From: Tetrastigma voinierianum
Lineage: Eukaryota > Streptophyta > Magnoliopsida > Vitales > Vitaceae
Assembly (NCBI GenBank): GCA_016808115.1
Contig: JAEQBH010000664.1
Coordinates: forward strand, 434,001 to 498,000
Direction of reading: 5' to 3'
DNA length: 64,000 nt
The notes beneath the pieces are model-generated. The model was not told the origin of the DNA and did not search any database. It saw only the letters and a list, made by a program, of their open reading frames with translations. The translations under genes and the position numbers were made by a program. Of the stretch, positions 44,940 to 57,000 are shown piece after piece; position 1 is the stretch's first letter; each line of letters starts with the position of its first letter.

Positions 44940-45985
44940 TCCACGTGATTATAACTGCACAACATAGGGCTTCACCCTCTGTCCATTAACTTTGATCACC
45001 CTATTATCATTTGGATTGAGTAGGTCTACTGAACCATTGGGGTGTGCTTGCTGAACGATGAATGGACCCGTCCATCGCGACTTGAGCTTGCAGGAAATAG
45101 ATTGAGTTTGAGATCTGAGGACTTGGTCCCCCTTGTTGAAATTCTTGCCTGTTATCATTTGATCATGCCATTTTTTTTATCTTTCTTTTGCAATCTTCGA
45201 GTTCAAGTAGGCATCATTTCGTATTTCTTCTAACTAATTGAGATCAAGGAATCTTTTGACCCCGACCCTACTTAAATCCATGTTTAGCTTCTTGATTGCC
45301 CACCATGCTTTATATTCGATCTCCACTGGAAGGTGACATGCCTTACCATAGACCAACCGATAAGGGGACATTCCAAGAATCGTTTTGAAAGTTGTTCTGT
45401 AGGCCCAAAGTGAATCAAGCAGTTTGATGGACCAATCTTTTAATTCTTGTTTCTGCCCACCTTCATTAGAATGGTCTTCAATCTCTCCCTAATTGCTTGG
45501 CTCTACTTGACCGCTTGTTTGAGGATGGTAGGGGTGGCTACTCTGTGTTTCACACCATATTTAGCCATGAGGTTTTCGAAAGGTTTTTTACAGAAATGTG
45601 AACCCCCATCACTAATAATGGCTTTTGGTACCCCGAACCTAGAGAAGATGTTTGCTTTCAAGAATTTGAGCACCACCATGTAGTCGTTGGTTTCTGAGGA
45701 TTGCCTCAACCCATTTGGACACATATTCTCCCACCAATATGTATGTATGACCATAAGACGTAGGGAAAGGTCCCATGAAATCGATGCCCCAAACATCAAA
45801 TAGCTCGACCACTAGAATTGGGGTTCAAGGGCATCATGGACGGCGAGACAATTTTCCGAGTCTTTGGCATCTATCACACACTCGGCACATTTGGGTGTGC
45901 CTCTTTAAACGGGGAAGGCCCGGTGAGAAGCCCCGGGGCTGCGGCACCTTCATTGTCGTCTTCTAGGAAGCAAAGTGACCACCAC
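44940..45985 (-). pseudogene. E3 integrase remnant
   Basis: On the minus strand the zinc finger's second pair reads CRVCDRCQRLGKLSRR (~45905-45850). The core begins VELFDVWGIDFMG (~45810-45775) and continues HTYWWE, FLKANIFSRFGVPKAIISDG (with the catalytic Asp), FCKKPFENLMAKYGVKHRVATP (45660-45540). The C-terminal frame 45158-44949 has NFNKGDQVL, LKSRWTGPFIVQQAHPNGSV and ends VNGQRVKPYVVQL. All three integrase parts are therefore present but frameshifted. The end point equals that of E1 INT, where E4 begins. Confidence 0.88.
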
Positions 45986-46189
45986 AGGCACTCTCGTGGC
46001 AGTGGCTTAGAATTCCTTGTTGTTCCTCTTCAGGCACACACTTTGATTATCGATGCATACAATATTTAAACAAAAAACTTGTGGAATGGATCTTTGCCAA
46101 GAGTACCTCCTATCTGTTCTTTCCAATCGGATGGGATTTCTCTCATTACGAGAGTGGCAATCGTGAGCACTAGGGAGCTTTCGAGCTTG

Positions 46190-46716
46190 CATTAAAGATT
46201 CTTCAGGAAATTCATCATTGATAGGCGGGCTATAGTGTCATGGGCTATTGTTAATCTTGAAGATGGTGCGCCGCCTGCATTCTCTATATCTGTCCCCTTT
46301 TAGTCCTTGTTGCAAGTTAAATTCTTGAAGCGAGAAGAACCCATCGATAAGTCTTGCCTTAGCATTTTGTAGTGGAGATATTTGAGCGGAATGATCATAA
46401 AAATGATTATATCAGACCCAACCCAGTATGCTTTCAGAAACTTGTCTAAGGCGTAGACCCACTGCAACAATTCTTTCTGCAGCATTAGTATAGTTGCTGT
46501 GCTTCATTCAAGGTTTTGCTTGCATAATAGACTACATGAGGTTTCCATCTTCTCTTTGGCCCAGAAGCGCTCCGATAGCGAGATCGGCACATCGTACATC
46601 ACCTCGAATAGCAGCGCGATTAGGTGCTCGTACTATTGGTGCAGTGGTCAAATGGGACTTCAACTCTTCAAAGCTCTCCTGACATTCTTTTTCCCAAACA
46701 AATTTAGCATCTTTCT
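46190..46716 (-). pseudogene. E3 RNase H remnant, next to S1
   Basis: Minus-strand pieces from 46716 downward: KKDAKFVWEKECQESFEELK (46713-46654), the DASDYAI-type block and LGQR, YYASKTL region, then LQKELLQWVYALDKFLKAYWVGS (46485-46415). A damaged TDHAALKYL and a final NLTCNKD (usual FNLEIKDKKG) follow. Order matches Ty3/gypsy RNase H. S1 separates it from the end of RT at 48540. Confidence 0.83.
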
Positions 46717-48539
46717 TGATTAGTGCCCAAAAAGTGCTATTTTGAACCCTATTTTTAATAGGTTTTGAGCGCTTTTTGTGTACTAATTATTATAATTAAC
46801 CCAATTGACATGTTCGGGTCCCTATTGCACTTCTAATTGCATTCCGAGGCTGTTTTTGTAGTTTTTGCAGGAATTGGAAGCCAAATTATCGTGTCAATCC
46901 AATCATAACCAAAGTCGGGTTGATTTCCATCAATTTCATATGGTCTTATATCAATTTCAACAAGCCGGGAATGAAGAATTTCAAAGCAGGAAGAAAATAG
47001 GGAACAAAGTAGCAAGGCTGCGGGATCTGGGATGCAAGCGAGAAGCGGTGGCCAATGGAGCGATGGCGCGAGGATCCGGCGGCCGCAGTGCATTTAAGTA
47101 TGGCATGGCGAAAATTTATGATCCTGGCGTGCTGATCCTGGGAATTTTCGCTAACTAGCGAGAATTGTGCCAAATAAATTTTCCCGATTGCATCTCACAA
47201 ACTTTTTAAGCTAGGCTAGCGTTGGCAACTAGCGAAATTCCTTTGTTGTTTTAAGAATTTCTCCAATTTCGCTATCTGTGGGATTTACCTTTAGTATTAT
47301 TCGCTAATATGGTACGCTAATGGCGAGTTGCATAAGCGAAAATGGGTGCCTTTGTGTTTTTGATATTTTTGATTCCAGCAGGCCAGTTTTGATCAATTAC
47401 CAAATTTATCTTTTGTAAATCTCCTTATTTTAGGCATTTTGTCATTTCACACATTTGGGTTGGCTATATAAGCCACCTTATAAGTTTGTAACCTAACTTT
47501 CAATCTTTCGGTACGCGCAGCTTGCTTTTCCCATTCTCTCTCTCTTCTCTCTCCTCTTTCTCTCATTTTCTCGGCTACAAACACTCCTCGGGGATAACTC
47601 AGAGGATGTTTGTATTTAGACTTCCTTGAAGAGGAGGTCAACACAGTGGAGAGGTTTGGAGGTAAGTTTTCATGCCCTCTCATTTTACCATCACTTGCAT
47701 TTTATGAGCATTTAAGCTCCTACATCTCACTCTAGGTTGAAACCTCTAGATCCGGCCCTAACTTGACGTGTATTTGGCAAGCTTTGGTTCCGATGGATGC
47801 TTAATCTTGAATCACTATCATCCATGATTGCCTCTTCTTAATTTGCCTTAGGTTACCTTTTGAGGCCATATGCACCTTTGTTAGGGACTTGAATGCTCAC
47901 TTTGAATGCCATATCTTATGAGGCGTCCTCATGTTTTTCGAGACGAGCATTTATTCCCTTCTTGTTTACGTATTTCACTTTTAGTTTGAATCACTGCTCT
48001 TGATACTTTTTGAGTGGCTAGTACTTGGCAAGCTTTGAGTTCGGTGGATGCTTACTATTAGATCGCGATGCCCATTCAGTTGTCATTTATATGAGCTCCT
48101 TGAGGTTAAATCGATGAGGTTTTTTGTTTTGAAACATTAAGGGGTAATAAATGCTATACATTAGAAGAAATAATTTTAGGGTTTAGGTTTTAATGCCAAA
48201 TGAAGAGCCGGTTAGAAATGACTATATGTCATCCTTCTCGCGAGAAAAAGGCAGAGGACATGTTGAATGCCTTGAACCTAAACCGGTGGCGAGACTTGAG
48301 GGTTCTATTTTACTTTTATTTTATTTTTTTCCGGTTTGCAACCAACCACTCCTACTGTTTTTATCAAACCCCAAAATCAAATTTAATTCACGGTTTTGAT
48401 TTCCCTCGAATCATTTGTGCGAAGAAAATCCATCCTTGTGTTAGGCCCTAGACCCCTTTATCGCAATAAACGAGCTAATGTAGGAGGAACTTAGGATACA
48501 AATTTTGTTGATTACGGATCACCCTAATGTGGCACGAAT
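46717..48539 (+). repeat. S1: solo LTR of the E1-E4 family inside E3 pol
   Basis: It starts TGATTAGTGCCC and ends CACGAAT (the terminal CA is missing), opposite in orientation to E3. At 1.82 kb it is longer than the E2 LTRs, with an extra ~0.25 kb segment in the region 47930-48150 that repeats nearby sequence (GGCAAGCTTT...GTGGATGCTTA at 47774 and 48008). GCGAAA cluster at 47100-47345, TATA CTATATAAG at 47464. No internal region, so it is a solo LTR. No clear target duplication. Confidence 0.85.
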
Positions 48540-49270
48540 GGAAACACCAGGAGACTTATAAATGGTTTTAGCAATCTTGAAGTCCTTGATGAATCTTACA
48601 TGGCTTGCATGACGAGGAATTGCCTAAGCTGTTTTTATTTGTTTGGATGTGGTTTGGAAATAAATTTAATTTTTGCTTTGTCGACTTACTTCCTCTTTGG
48701 AAATAACATGCCCAGTACATATCATAGTTCACCATAAAATGGCATTTTCCCAATTAAGCACGAGGTTCTTTCTATGCACCTCTGCGGGATAAGCTTTGAA
48801 TTAGTGAGACATTCTTAGAAATCGCCTCCATATCACAGGTGATGTCATCATGTATATACTTCTATTATGCGCTCCACCATATCGCTAAACATACTAAGCA
48901 TACATCTCGAAAAGTGGCGGGCGTTGCAAGGGGCAGGCAGCATCCTCACGTAAGCATAGGTGCGAATGAGCAGTAAAGGTGGTCTTTTCTTGATCTTGCC
49001 CCCGGTCACGATCTCTATCAGAAGTACCTGAATACCCATCGAAAAGCAATAGAATGGGTGTCGGAAAACTCTCTCAAGAAGGTGATCAATGAAGGGCAAT
49101 GGGAAGTGATGTTTTCTCGTTACTTCGGCCCAGGCCTCATAAATCTATCACTTTTTCCCTCGATGGGTGTGAGTGGTAGACAATTCCTCGCCCTTTTGTT
49201 TCTACAATTGTGTCACTCGACTTCTTGCACCCACCTAGTGGGCTTGCAAGTGCTATCCCGGATATGGGAG
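48540..49270 (-). pseudogene. E3 reverse transcriptase remnant
   Basis: The frame 49099-48848 reads PFIDHLLERVFRHPFYCF, MGIQVLLIEI (usual DGYSGYFQIEI), TYAYVRMLPAPCNA (usual TYAYRRMPFGLCNAPATF) and RCMLSMFSDMVERIIEV. Downstream pieces match the thumb/connection, ending near RFIKDF and AK (48600-48560). The FMDD loop should follow MVERIIEV; it is just outside the frame. RT order and Athila-like motifs are clear. Inactive by frameshift and by S1 insertion just downstream. Confidence 0.87.
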
Positions 49271-49829
49271 TAAATGATGCAGGCTGCGAATTTCAAGACT
49301 TCAATCACCTCCTGCTGGTGATTCAACCTCCTACGTAATTTTTGTGGCCTTAGATTCTTCTAAATAAAATGTAGTGATCACCAAATTGTTGGGTTTATGC
49401 TTTTGATGAAATTTTGAGCTTGCTTATTTGTTTTGAGGAGGTCGAGTTATGCTCTGTGAAGTGGTCGTGATGATGATATTACAATGGACATTACTGTTTT
49501 TCTTCAGAAATGCATATTTTAACTCAGTGGTAAGCGAGCTCTATTGGGAGGTTCCTTTGGTTCTTCATGAGTGACAGGTAAAATTTTCTGTTTTCTTTCT
49601 CATTACCCACACTAAAAATAATATTGAAACTTTCTTGTTGTTGCTCTCAAGGCTCAGGATAACTGCAAGTTATTACATCACCTTCTGTAATTAACTTTGT
49701 TCTTCGAAATTGTGTCAATGCGTGGACTTCTTCATGATTAGTCCTCAAACAGGTGCCTGTGCCTTTTACTTTCGAATGGAAGATATTGAGGCAAAATTAT
49801 GTTATCAGCGATAAGGATTGCATAGCCCA

Positions 49830-50200
49830 TTAAAGTAGTTTATTATGTGATGATAGCCAGGGCTGGCCTTCCATGATCAAGATTTACATGATTGGTTCCA
49901 ACATGGCAAACTCTATGTGATCTGATAAAATCATGGATGAGTAGAATTTGTCCATGTATTAAAACATCCTCAATGGTCCCTTCGGTATTTTACTGATAAG
50001 ACTATCATTCAAAACGATTAATGATGGAAGTGGGCTTTATATAAAACTACCAATTTGCTTGTACATGGAGATCATGGCGGTGGGTTCCACAGCTCCCAAT
50101 TCAATAGTGCTTTTTCTACTGAAGCCTCATCTTAACTGAGATTGTGGGACATGCGGTCCGCCTTATATTTCACAGGTTGCATGGTAATAGCGCGTCAAAA
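49830..50200 (-). pseudogene. E3 aspartic protease remnant
   Basis: On the minus strand a segment ALLN-LGA at about 50110-50085 stands where the family has ALLDLGAS; the catalytic Asp seems replaced by Asn, next to an indel. The conserved late motif LGRPALAI is at about 49885-49862. Spacing between the two fits a retropepsin. The rest is not readable in one frame. Confidence 0.6.
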
Positions 50201-50299
50201 GCCTTTTTATTCACATTGAGGCCTTTTACCTTCTTACATAGTCGCCAAAATTTTGCATGTGGGGACTTGTTTGATCATGTGAGAAGGTATTAACTTTCT

Positions 50300-51828
50300 T
50301 GCAGTAACACCTCTAAATTTCAGTTTGGTTGACCTAAATTTTCTTTTCAAAGTGCATGTGGAGAAGGAGGGGTACTGGTTTCACCTCTTGCCACGCTGGT
50401 TGTTCTTCTCTGGCAGATCAACCCCTCACATGGGAGTTGTTTTTGGTTGGTGTTGGGGCTGGCGGCTGGGTTCCAAACACCCTTCTCAGTGCTACTACTT
50501 TATGAGCTTTAATCGGTCTTGCATTTGGATCAGCGGTGAACTGTTCGTCCTCCCTAGGGTTTCTTTGTGTCACGGAAGGAAATTTCCCTTTTTGAACTCC
50601 TGTATTGGCTGTTCAGCTTTAATCAATGGAACACGGCGCTCGGAATGCATAAGCGTATGTTCTTGTTGAGTGAGCTCTCTACTCTTTCAATTTTCTGATT
50701 GGTTTGAGCGTTAACTTTGCTTTTGTTCCTCCCTGGCGTACACCACTTTTCTTAAATTGATTTTTGCTTCAGCCGGGAGAAGAAGGTGGAGGCATTTCTT
50801 CTTCTTTGCGTCTTGAAGGTGAACCAGCTGCTTCTTTGTGCTCCACGGAGGGCATATGCGGTTTAATGCTGAAAGGTTGGATGATTTCTCCGATTAGGGT
50901 TATAGGTGTTGCCATAAGGAGCATTTGTAGGTGGCTTATGTTGATGGGGAACATGGGCGTATCTTGTCAAGTCTCTGTGGAAGGAACTCTTATCTGGTCT
51001 CCCAGGTGGCTATTTGTTGACAATTAAACGGATGGATGAGGATCTGAGGCAATTTCGTTCGCTCATACTTCATGTCGTTTATCTGTTTCCGATCTCTGAC
51101 CTTTGATTGAGTGGTGGTGCTTTCATTTCCGTCTTGAGAGAGCCACCCAAAATTCCACTTTGTGGTGGCTTGAAGGCCTCGTTTCTCTCACCTCCTGGGG
51201 TTTGGCTCACGTACATCCATGGAAGTTTCGGCCATGATTTAAAGTCTTGTGGCTTCATCACGGGTGCTGGCTTTCGAGTCCCCTCACGTTGTTTCAAAAG
51301 TTGGCCTTCATGGCAGGACATACTTACCATAGAAGTGATTACAACGTCCATGTGTGACCATCGATGTGGACATGCGATGGTCTCCATGAACCTCTCCCGG
51401 CGCGGTGGAACCTCTGAATATGGGCGGCAAACATATAGATTTGCCTCTTCGATTGATCTTGTGACCTTGAAAATTTTTAAGAGTGCTGCGGCCTCTTATG
51501 ACTTCTAATGATTCATGGTGCCCGATGAATTAAGCCATATTTTGGCTTTGTCCTTGGTTAATGGAAATATTCCAATTTCAACAAATCCATATCGATTGCC
51601 TCATGAGGTTGTGCGCGCTTCCAAAATCCGTGTATTTTGGTGTATGGATTACTGTTTCCTTCTGTCTTGGGAAAGCGGGGGCAGCAGGTAGGGTCTCTCT
51701 TTATCTCAAGTGGTTGTTATGATGCGAGGAGAAGGTGCCTCACTCTGGAGGGTGTATGTGGTCCCTCTATTAGTATGTGCTGTTGGATTATAGTGCTTGA
51801 CTTTGTTGTTCCTCGGGTGGGGATCCAT
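50300..51828 (-). pseudogene. E3 gag remnant
   Basis: The start ATG (minus strand, 51828) gives MDPHPRNNK, the family's gag start, with HTNRGTTYTLQSEAPS a little further on (usual EDHIHPLEVSAPS). Frame 51387-51079 (102 aa) includes METIACPHRWSHMDVVITSM and QLLKQ, degraded forms of METISACPHHGFDTW and MKQLLETM. Frame 50954-50769 is a Ser/Pro-rich C-terminal part. Heavily frameshifted. Limits are approximate. Confidence 0.7.
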
Positions 51829-52113
51829 TTTGATCCTTGTGCCTGATTTCACAACCCGTTGGGTTGGTGCTGATTCTTTGTAGATCTGAAATGTCTCTAT
51901 CCACGGTCGCGCATAACACATATATTTAAAGTGAGACAGCGAAGAACAAAGAGCATGAAAGGATGGTATTAGCTAAATAATAGTTATTTGTAAGCTCACT
52001 TATTGACTGAGTAAAACTTGAAATTCTAACAAACAAAATTCAAAAAGGGTTAAAAACCAACACTTGTAATGTAGATTACAAGTACATATCAACTCATCAT
52101 TTGTAGTTTGGCA

Positions 52114-52134
52114 CCATCCCCGGAAACGACACCA
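52114..52134 (-). other. E3 primer-binding site (tRNA-Asp type, mutated)
   Basis: On the minus strand TGGTGTCGTTTCCGGGGATG follows the 5' LTR by two bases. Two C-to-T-type changes lie at CG or CC positions of TGGCGCCGTTGCCGGGG. Confidence 0.82.
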
Positions 52135-52136
52135 TT

Positions 52137-53601
52137 TGATTCGTGCCACGGTAGAACTGATCAGATATACTTTTTCCTATTTTCCTCTTCACTAATAGTC
52201 AAGCGCTCACTGCGGCAGCGCATAAGCGATCTGGGTGAACCACGGATGGGTTTTCATCCTGATTCGTATCATGATTGAAAATGGTGAGGCTCATTTGGAT
52301 TTTGGTTGCATTAAAGATGTGGGTGTTATTGACACTAGGTTAACTAAAACAGCTTAAAATGAGGTGTGGAATAGAGACCTTGAAGGCTTAGGTCACTAAA
52401 TGATAAAATAGAGTTTACCAATGGTTTTCAGTTCATTCCACCACATTGGGAGCTTAAATGAGCATATAGTCATTTGTAAGTGGATCTTTGTTTTGACTTT
52501 TCAAAAACAGAAGCCTTAAAACATCACCTGTTTGACCAAACATGTGAAACATTTAATATTCAAGCCAGTTTGAAAAATACATCATTTAATAACCTAATTT
52601 CGGTGGCTGTATTAAATGACATCTAAAGAATGTCAGTGTATCTACCATTAAATACACTGAACAAACTATGACAAGTGTTGACCAAAACGCATTAATGCGT
52701 AAGCCCTAGTTTGGAAAGTTTGGAAACAAATAAATCGCGGTGCGCTCGTTTCATGAGGAACACTGCGGGACCCCATTAACCAACCTGGCAGCCCTCCTCT
52801 TCCAAGGTTTTTGAGGCTTCTAAACATCCTTGAGTTGTCATCCTCAAAGGGGTGTGTTTGGCAAGCGCAGAAAATGAAGAAGAAAGAAAGAGAGAGAAAG
52901 AGAAAAGCGTAACCTAAAATGAAAAGGCTAGTATGTTTAGTGAATGGCCAAAGGAGGTGGAGTTTAAATTGTTATAAGGTGGCTTATATAGCCATACAAG
53001 AGATGGGAAATACCAAAAATACCAAAAATATATGATTACATTGGGGACACAATGGGAATTACACAAAACGGGGTCGTTTGGATAAAAATTAAAAGGCAAA
53101 CAATTTCGCTATGCATAGTGAATTTCGGGCATAAGCGAGAAATTTAATTTCGTATGCAGTAGCTTTGCTATGATATGGCGATTTTGCTATCATAAGCGAA
53201 AATATGGCCATAGCGGTACTAGGATTCTGAAATTTTGTAATTCTTCAAATTTTCGCAATTCTTCACCTTTAAGCTATGCCATAGCGAAAATCTGAACTCC
53301 TACATTTAGCTTCTGCATCGGTCGACCTCCACATTTCTTCATTTCCCACTTGACATTTCTTCGTAAGGCGGTGAAATCGCAGGAATTCTCTGAACTTGGA
53401 ATCGTCGGCTTTGTCTGAAGCGAAGGCGAAATGATGTTTGAGGATTTCTAAGCCTGCAAAACTACCAAAAACAACCTCGAGAAACAAAATCGGTAGTACT
53501 AATCGAACCTACACATATCAATCGGCAATTTATATATGATTAGTAAGTAAGGCACTCAACTATCTTCAAATGGACTGAAATAGCACTTTTTGATCTTGTC
53601 A
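52137..53601 (-). repeat. 5' LTR of E3
   Basis: It aligns with 39140-40667. Its outer edge is damaged: the text AGCACTTTTTGATCTTGTCA replaces AGCACTTTTTGGGTACTAATCA. TATA-like CTTATATA at 52983-52990, GCGAAA cluster at 53100-53290. Confidence 0.9.
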
Positions 53602-54315
53602 GAGAAAGCGGATGATAAGATTCCTTATGCCTCAGCAATAGGATCTATCGCCCTTATGCCATGTTGTACTAGACCGGATGTATCTTATGCTTTAAGCATA
53701 ACGAATGAATGCACAGTAGGATCCGGTGAAGAGTCAACGGACAGGCATCGAGAACATTCTTAAGTATTTGAGAAGGTCTAAGATATGTTCTTGGTGTATA
53801 GGCGGGTTGGAAGATGATCTGGTTGTAAATGGATTACTGGTGTACGGCTTCCAATAAGACAAGAATAATTGATCTTGATGGGGATTGTAGTTTTGTTTAA
53901 ATATGGTGGTGTAGTTAGTGGAAAAGTTTCGAAATAGCGGCACATTCTTGATTCTACAAGCGAAGTGAATACATTGCAGCATCTGATGCAGCAAAGGAAG
54001 CGGTTTGGATCAAAGATCAATTAATGACCTTGAAGTGGTTCCTAACGCATTACCGTCTATTGATGTTTATTGTGACAATAATGGTGCTGACCCAACACAA
54101 TGAAAGACACAGATCACATCAGCGATCAAAAAACGGCATTCTTAGCGTTATCATCTGTTTGAAATCATTTAGAGAGAGGTGACGTTGAATATCATGAGTT
54201 CCAACAGATGATAATGTTGTTGATCCATTGACTAAGCGCCTGAGCAAAGCATGATGCGTCATACGAGTTCATATGTAATTAGATACATTGATGAATGGGC
54301 TATTGCAGTGGGAGT
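53602..54315 (+). pseudogene. C1 RNase H remnant (after E3)
   Basis: Pieces in order: PYASAIGSIALMP-type start with CTRPDVSYALSI (53625-53700), KWITGV (~53835), a WKSS-type block, YIAASDAAKEAVWI (53957-54010), VPNALPSIDVYCDNNGA (54040-54085), and the DNVVDPLTK-type end near 54215-54235, then polypurine GCAGTGGGAG before the 3' LTR. This completes the C1 pol order INT-RT-RNase H. Indels break the frame. Confidence 0.87.
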
Positions 54316-55928
54316 TGTTTAGTAATAGTGCTCTGGGCACATTGTATGGATATGATATTTTGATATAATATGAGAATTTATTATTATGATGGTTGCATGT
54401 TTATTATATAATGTTATGGAATAATATTATTAATTATTCTAATTGTCCTATTGGGGTTGTGTTATGGGAATAAATGAATTAGATGATATAAAGTTTGATT
54501 GATATTCATGGGATGAATATGTGTGGCTAGGGTCACAGTCGAATTTATATCTAATGTTGAGAACAAATAATTGGATATACTCGTCTTTTGAGATTAATAC
54601 ATGGATCAAAGTCGTAATTAATCTCTATTGGTTTGTGTCATTAAATCTTTTGACTGAGATCGCTATAGTTCTCAACATAAGGAATATTGTGTGTTTTGTT
54701 ATAAATATTATTTATGTCTTTAATGGATCAGCATTGAGAATTATGTAAAGTGAGATGAAGCGGTGGATAAATTTGTCCCTCTTGTTATAAGAGGTATCTA
54801 CGGGCTAGACAGAGTGAGGCGAGAAATGCATGGTCGTGCTCAAAATGGAATTGATGGAGATCAATGTCATTTGTTTAGTCGATCTAATTGGGTTTCAGTA
54901 ATCAAAGATAGAGCGATATAAGGTTGACTTTGTCCATGCCTTATATTACATCAAGATATCATGAGACAAGGATGTCATTAGCTATATTAAGGTTGTCTCG
55001 GATCATGAGCTTTCATTTAACTTGGATAGTCATAATGTCTTGCTAGGAGGCCATGGCTTGTAGGATCAAAATGTGATTTAGGCCTACTGCCCGATGTTTA
55101 GTAGAACCTGCTCAGGGTCGCACATTAGAGCGAATAATAACGGTTATGGTTTTCACTCATTAGTAATTTAAAATGATGATTATTTTGATACAAACACAAA
55201 TAGTTGTTATTTAAATTCGAATATAATTTTGAGAAAGTTTAATTAGATTTAAATTATAATAAATAATTAATTTGTTATATTTTCTTATTGGATAAAAATA
55301 ATCTGTAAGGAGTTTTTAAATATCATAATAATATAAATTCGTTTCCTTCGATAAAGTTTGAATTTAAATTGGTAATATTAAAAAGAAGTTTAATATATAA
55401 TAACATAATAAAATTTGTTTCCTTATCGATGGGATTTGAATTTAAATTGTTTATATTTAAAGCATTTTAAATATATAATGATATAAATTTGTTTCCTTAT
55501 ATGATAAGGGAAATTCGTTACGATTTAAAACCCTAGCAGGACTTATATAGATATATATATGAGACATATTTTTGGGAGTAGTCATATTTTACAAAAGGAA
55601 GAGACAACCAAAAGCAAACCACAATTTCGTTTTGAGGAAGAGCGAACTGAACTAGCATTTAGCAAGATCGTTCATTATTTGTTCGTGTGTGGATACTTGT
55701 ATGGGGGGTGGTCGTTTTTGAAGCGGCTTCTTTGAAAATCACCTGCAGAATAAACCAAGACGCAGACTTTGAAGGCTTGATGAATCGATCTACAAGAGGT
55801 AAGTTTCGTTTACCCTTCGCGCCGGTTTTATAAGCATGTGATCCTTGCCCAGGTTAAGGGATAAAAAAATTTATAAATTTCGGCTTGCATTTATGTTCCA
55901 GCAGTTGGATGTCTACGTCAACTTGCCA
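54316..55928 (+). repeat. 3' LTR of C1 (full length)
   Basis: TGTTTAGTAATAG to CTTGCCA. It includes an AT-rich segment (55240-55560) with a TATA run, absent from the 5' LTR. Followed directly by GAGGG. Confidence 0.9.
55542..55560 (+). promoter_or_regulatory. candidate TATA box, C1 3' LTR
   Basis: CTTATATAGATATATATAT follows AACCCTAGCAGG. Its 5' LTR counterpart is deleted. Confidence 0.5.
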
Positions 55929-55933
55929 GAGGG
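55929..55933. other. target-site duplication GAGGG (right) of C1
   Basis: Identical to 26124-26128. Confidence 0.88.
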
Positions 55934-57000
55934 ACTTCTGACAGCACCAAATGAAGCCATGGACTTTTGAATTAGTATTGAAACTTCCAAGGGATGGGAT
56001 GAGCCAAACGAGGAGGTGGAGAAAATGGGGCCTTCTTGCAAAGGGAGGATTTTGCACTTTAGGGGATACGGAGATGAAAGCGGCCCGACAACTTTGACCT
56101 AGAAGGTTGGAGGAGCTTAGGAAATAGAAATCAGCAACATGAAGTGTAAGCGAGTGAATGAATTGTTTAGTACCCAACTTTGTTTTGTTATGGGTGAATA
56201 GCCACCCGAGAGCATTGTCATTCCTTGATGGGGACTTAATGCAAAGCATGCCACATGTGTAGTCAAAATAGGCCACTCTGGAAATGCTCATGGCAACACC
56301 TGGCAGGTGGAGGGAATCATCGAGACCTATCATGGAAAGCGAAACCACTGCATATGCTCCCGAGACGCGGCTTGTGTTGGCTCCACTTGGCGGCGTGACC
56401 TCGGCACTTCGCTTCTCACAGCAGAAATGACGATTTTGAATTTAAGCAAGGTAGTGGGTACTTTTGTAGAGGAACAAAAGGTGCTGAATGTCCAAACCAA
56501 TCAGAAAATTGAAAGAGTAGAGAGCTCACTCAACAATAAGTTAAGAGCTAGGCATAATTACGAGTTGCAAAGTTGATTACACAGTTAATACAACCAGCGA
56601 CTGAGTCTGAAAAAGGAAATTCCTTTCAGGACATAAAAACCTGAGGGAATATCTTAGAATAAGACGCCATGGTAATCCCCATTGTAGAATTGGTGATTAA
56701 GCGATGGTAGCTTTGAGAAGTGGTAAGAAGCTGAGACCGGCGAGAATGACCAAGCTCCCATAGTAGTGGAACCATCAGAGGAAGAGGAAACCGGCACGGG
56801 GAAGAGAGGTGAAAAAGCGATTATCTGACCTCGCTCCATAAGCGCATAAAGAAAAATTCAGTCAACCAAACTGGCTGCAGAGGTATTACGACAAGTGAAA
56901 GTTAACGCATTTCCTCTTACAGACGCCGGTCGACAGTCCGCATATGCAAAATTTTTGAAGGACTTATATGCACAAAAAGAGGCTTGATGTGAATAAAGGG
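55934..57000 (+). pseudogene. E1 gag, C-terminal part
   Basis: It resumes with APNEAMDF and ETSKGWDEPNEEVEKM-like sequence (55945-56020), the normal continuation of MCGG at 26128. Frame 56307-56576 ends with LNLSKVVGTFVEEQKVLN and TNQKIERVESSLNNKL, a predicted coiled coil found in this gag family. After it come a Pro/Glu-rich stretch and the LRQVKVNAFPL to KFLKDLYAQK segment (56890-56980), which links to PR. Multiple frameshifts. Confidence 0.82.

Larger units (their letters stand above)
39140..53601 (-). mobile_element. E3: Athila/Tat-like element with full pol, nested in C1
   Basis: On the minus strand: 5' LTR (53601-52137), PBS, leader, gag from 51828, PR, RT, RNase H, INT, 3' untranslated region, polypurine tract and 3' LTR (40667-39140). 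Two younger insertions lie inside it: S1 (46717-48539) between RT and RNase H codons, and a Tekay/Del-like solo LTR (~42038-44878) in the 3' region. LTRs, PBS, gag and 3' region are of the same family as E1, E2 and E4. Coding regions are frameshifted. Confidence 0.9.
26129..55928 (+). mobile_element. C1: Ty1/copia retrotransposon inserted in E1 gag, itself hit twice
   Basis: LTRs 26129-27268 and 54316-55928 start TGTTAGTAATAG or TGTTTAGTAATAG and end in CA. Internal order is iMet PBS, gag, CCHC knuckle, PR, INT, RT, RNase H, that is, integrase before RT, which defines Ty1/copia. The insertions are E2 in its leader (27882-34907) and E3 between RT and RNase H (39140-53601). Without them C1 is about 8.3 kb. 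The GAGGG target duplication is perfect. The copia lineage is not resolved from the sequence alone. Confidence 0.92.

Noticed and set aside
50325..51508. plus-strand frames of 114 and 133 aa
   Set aside because: Antisense to E3 gag. The minus strand shows the gag start and capsid motifs.
55854..56348. minus-strand frame of 164 aa
   Set aside because: It crosses the C1 LTR end, the target duplication and E1 gag, and has no domain. It is a chance frame.
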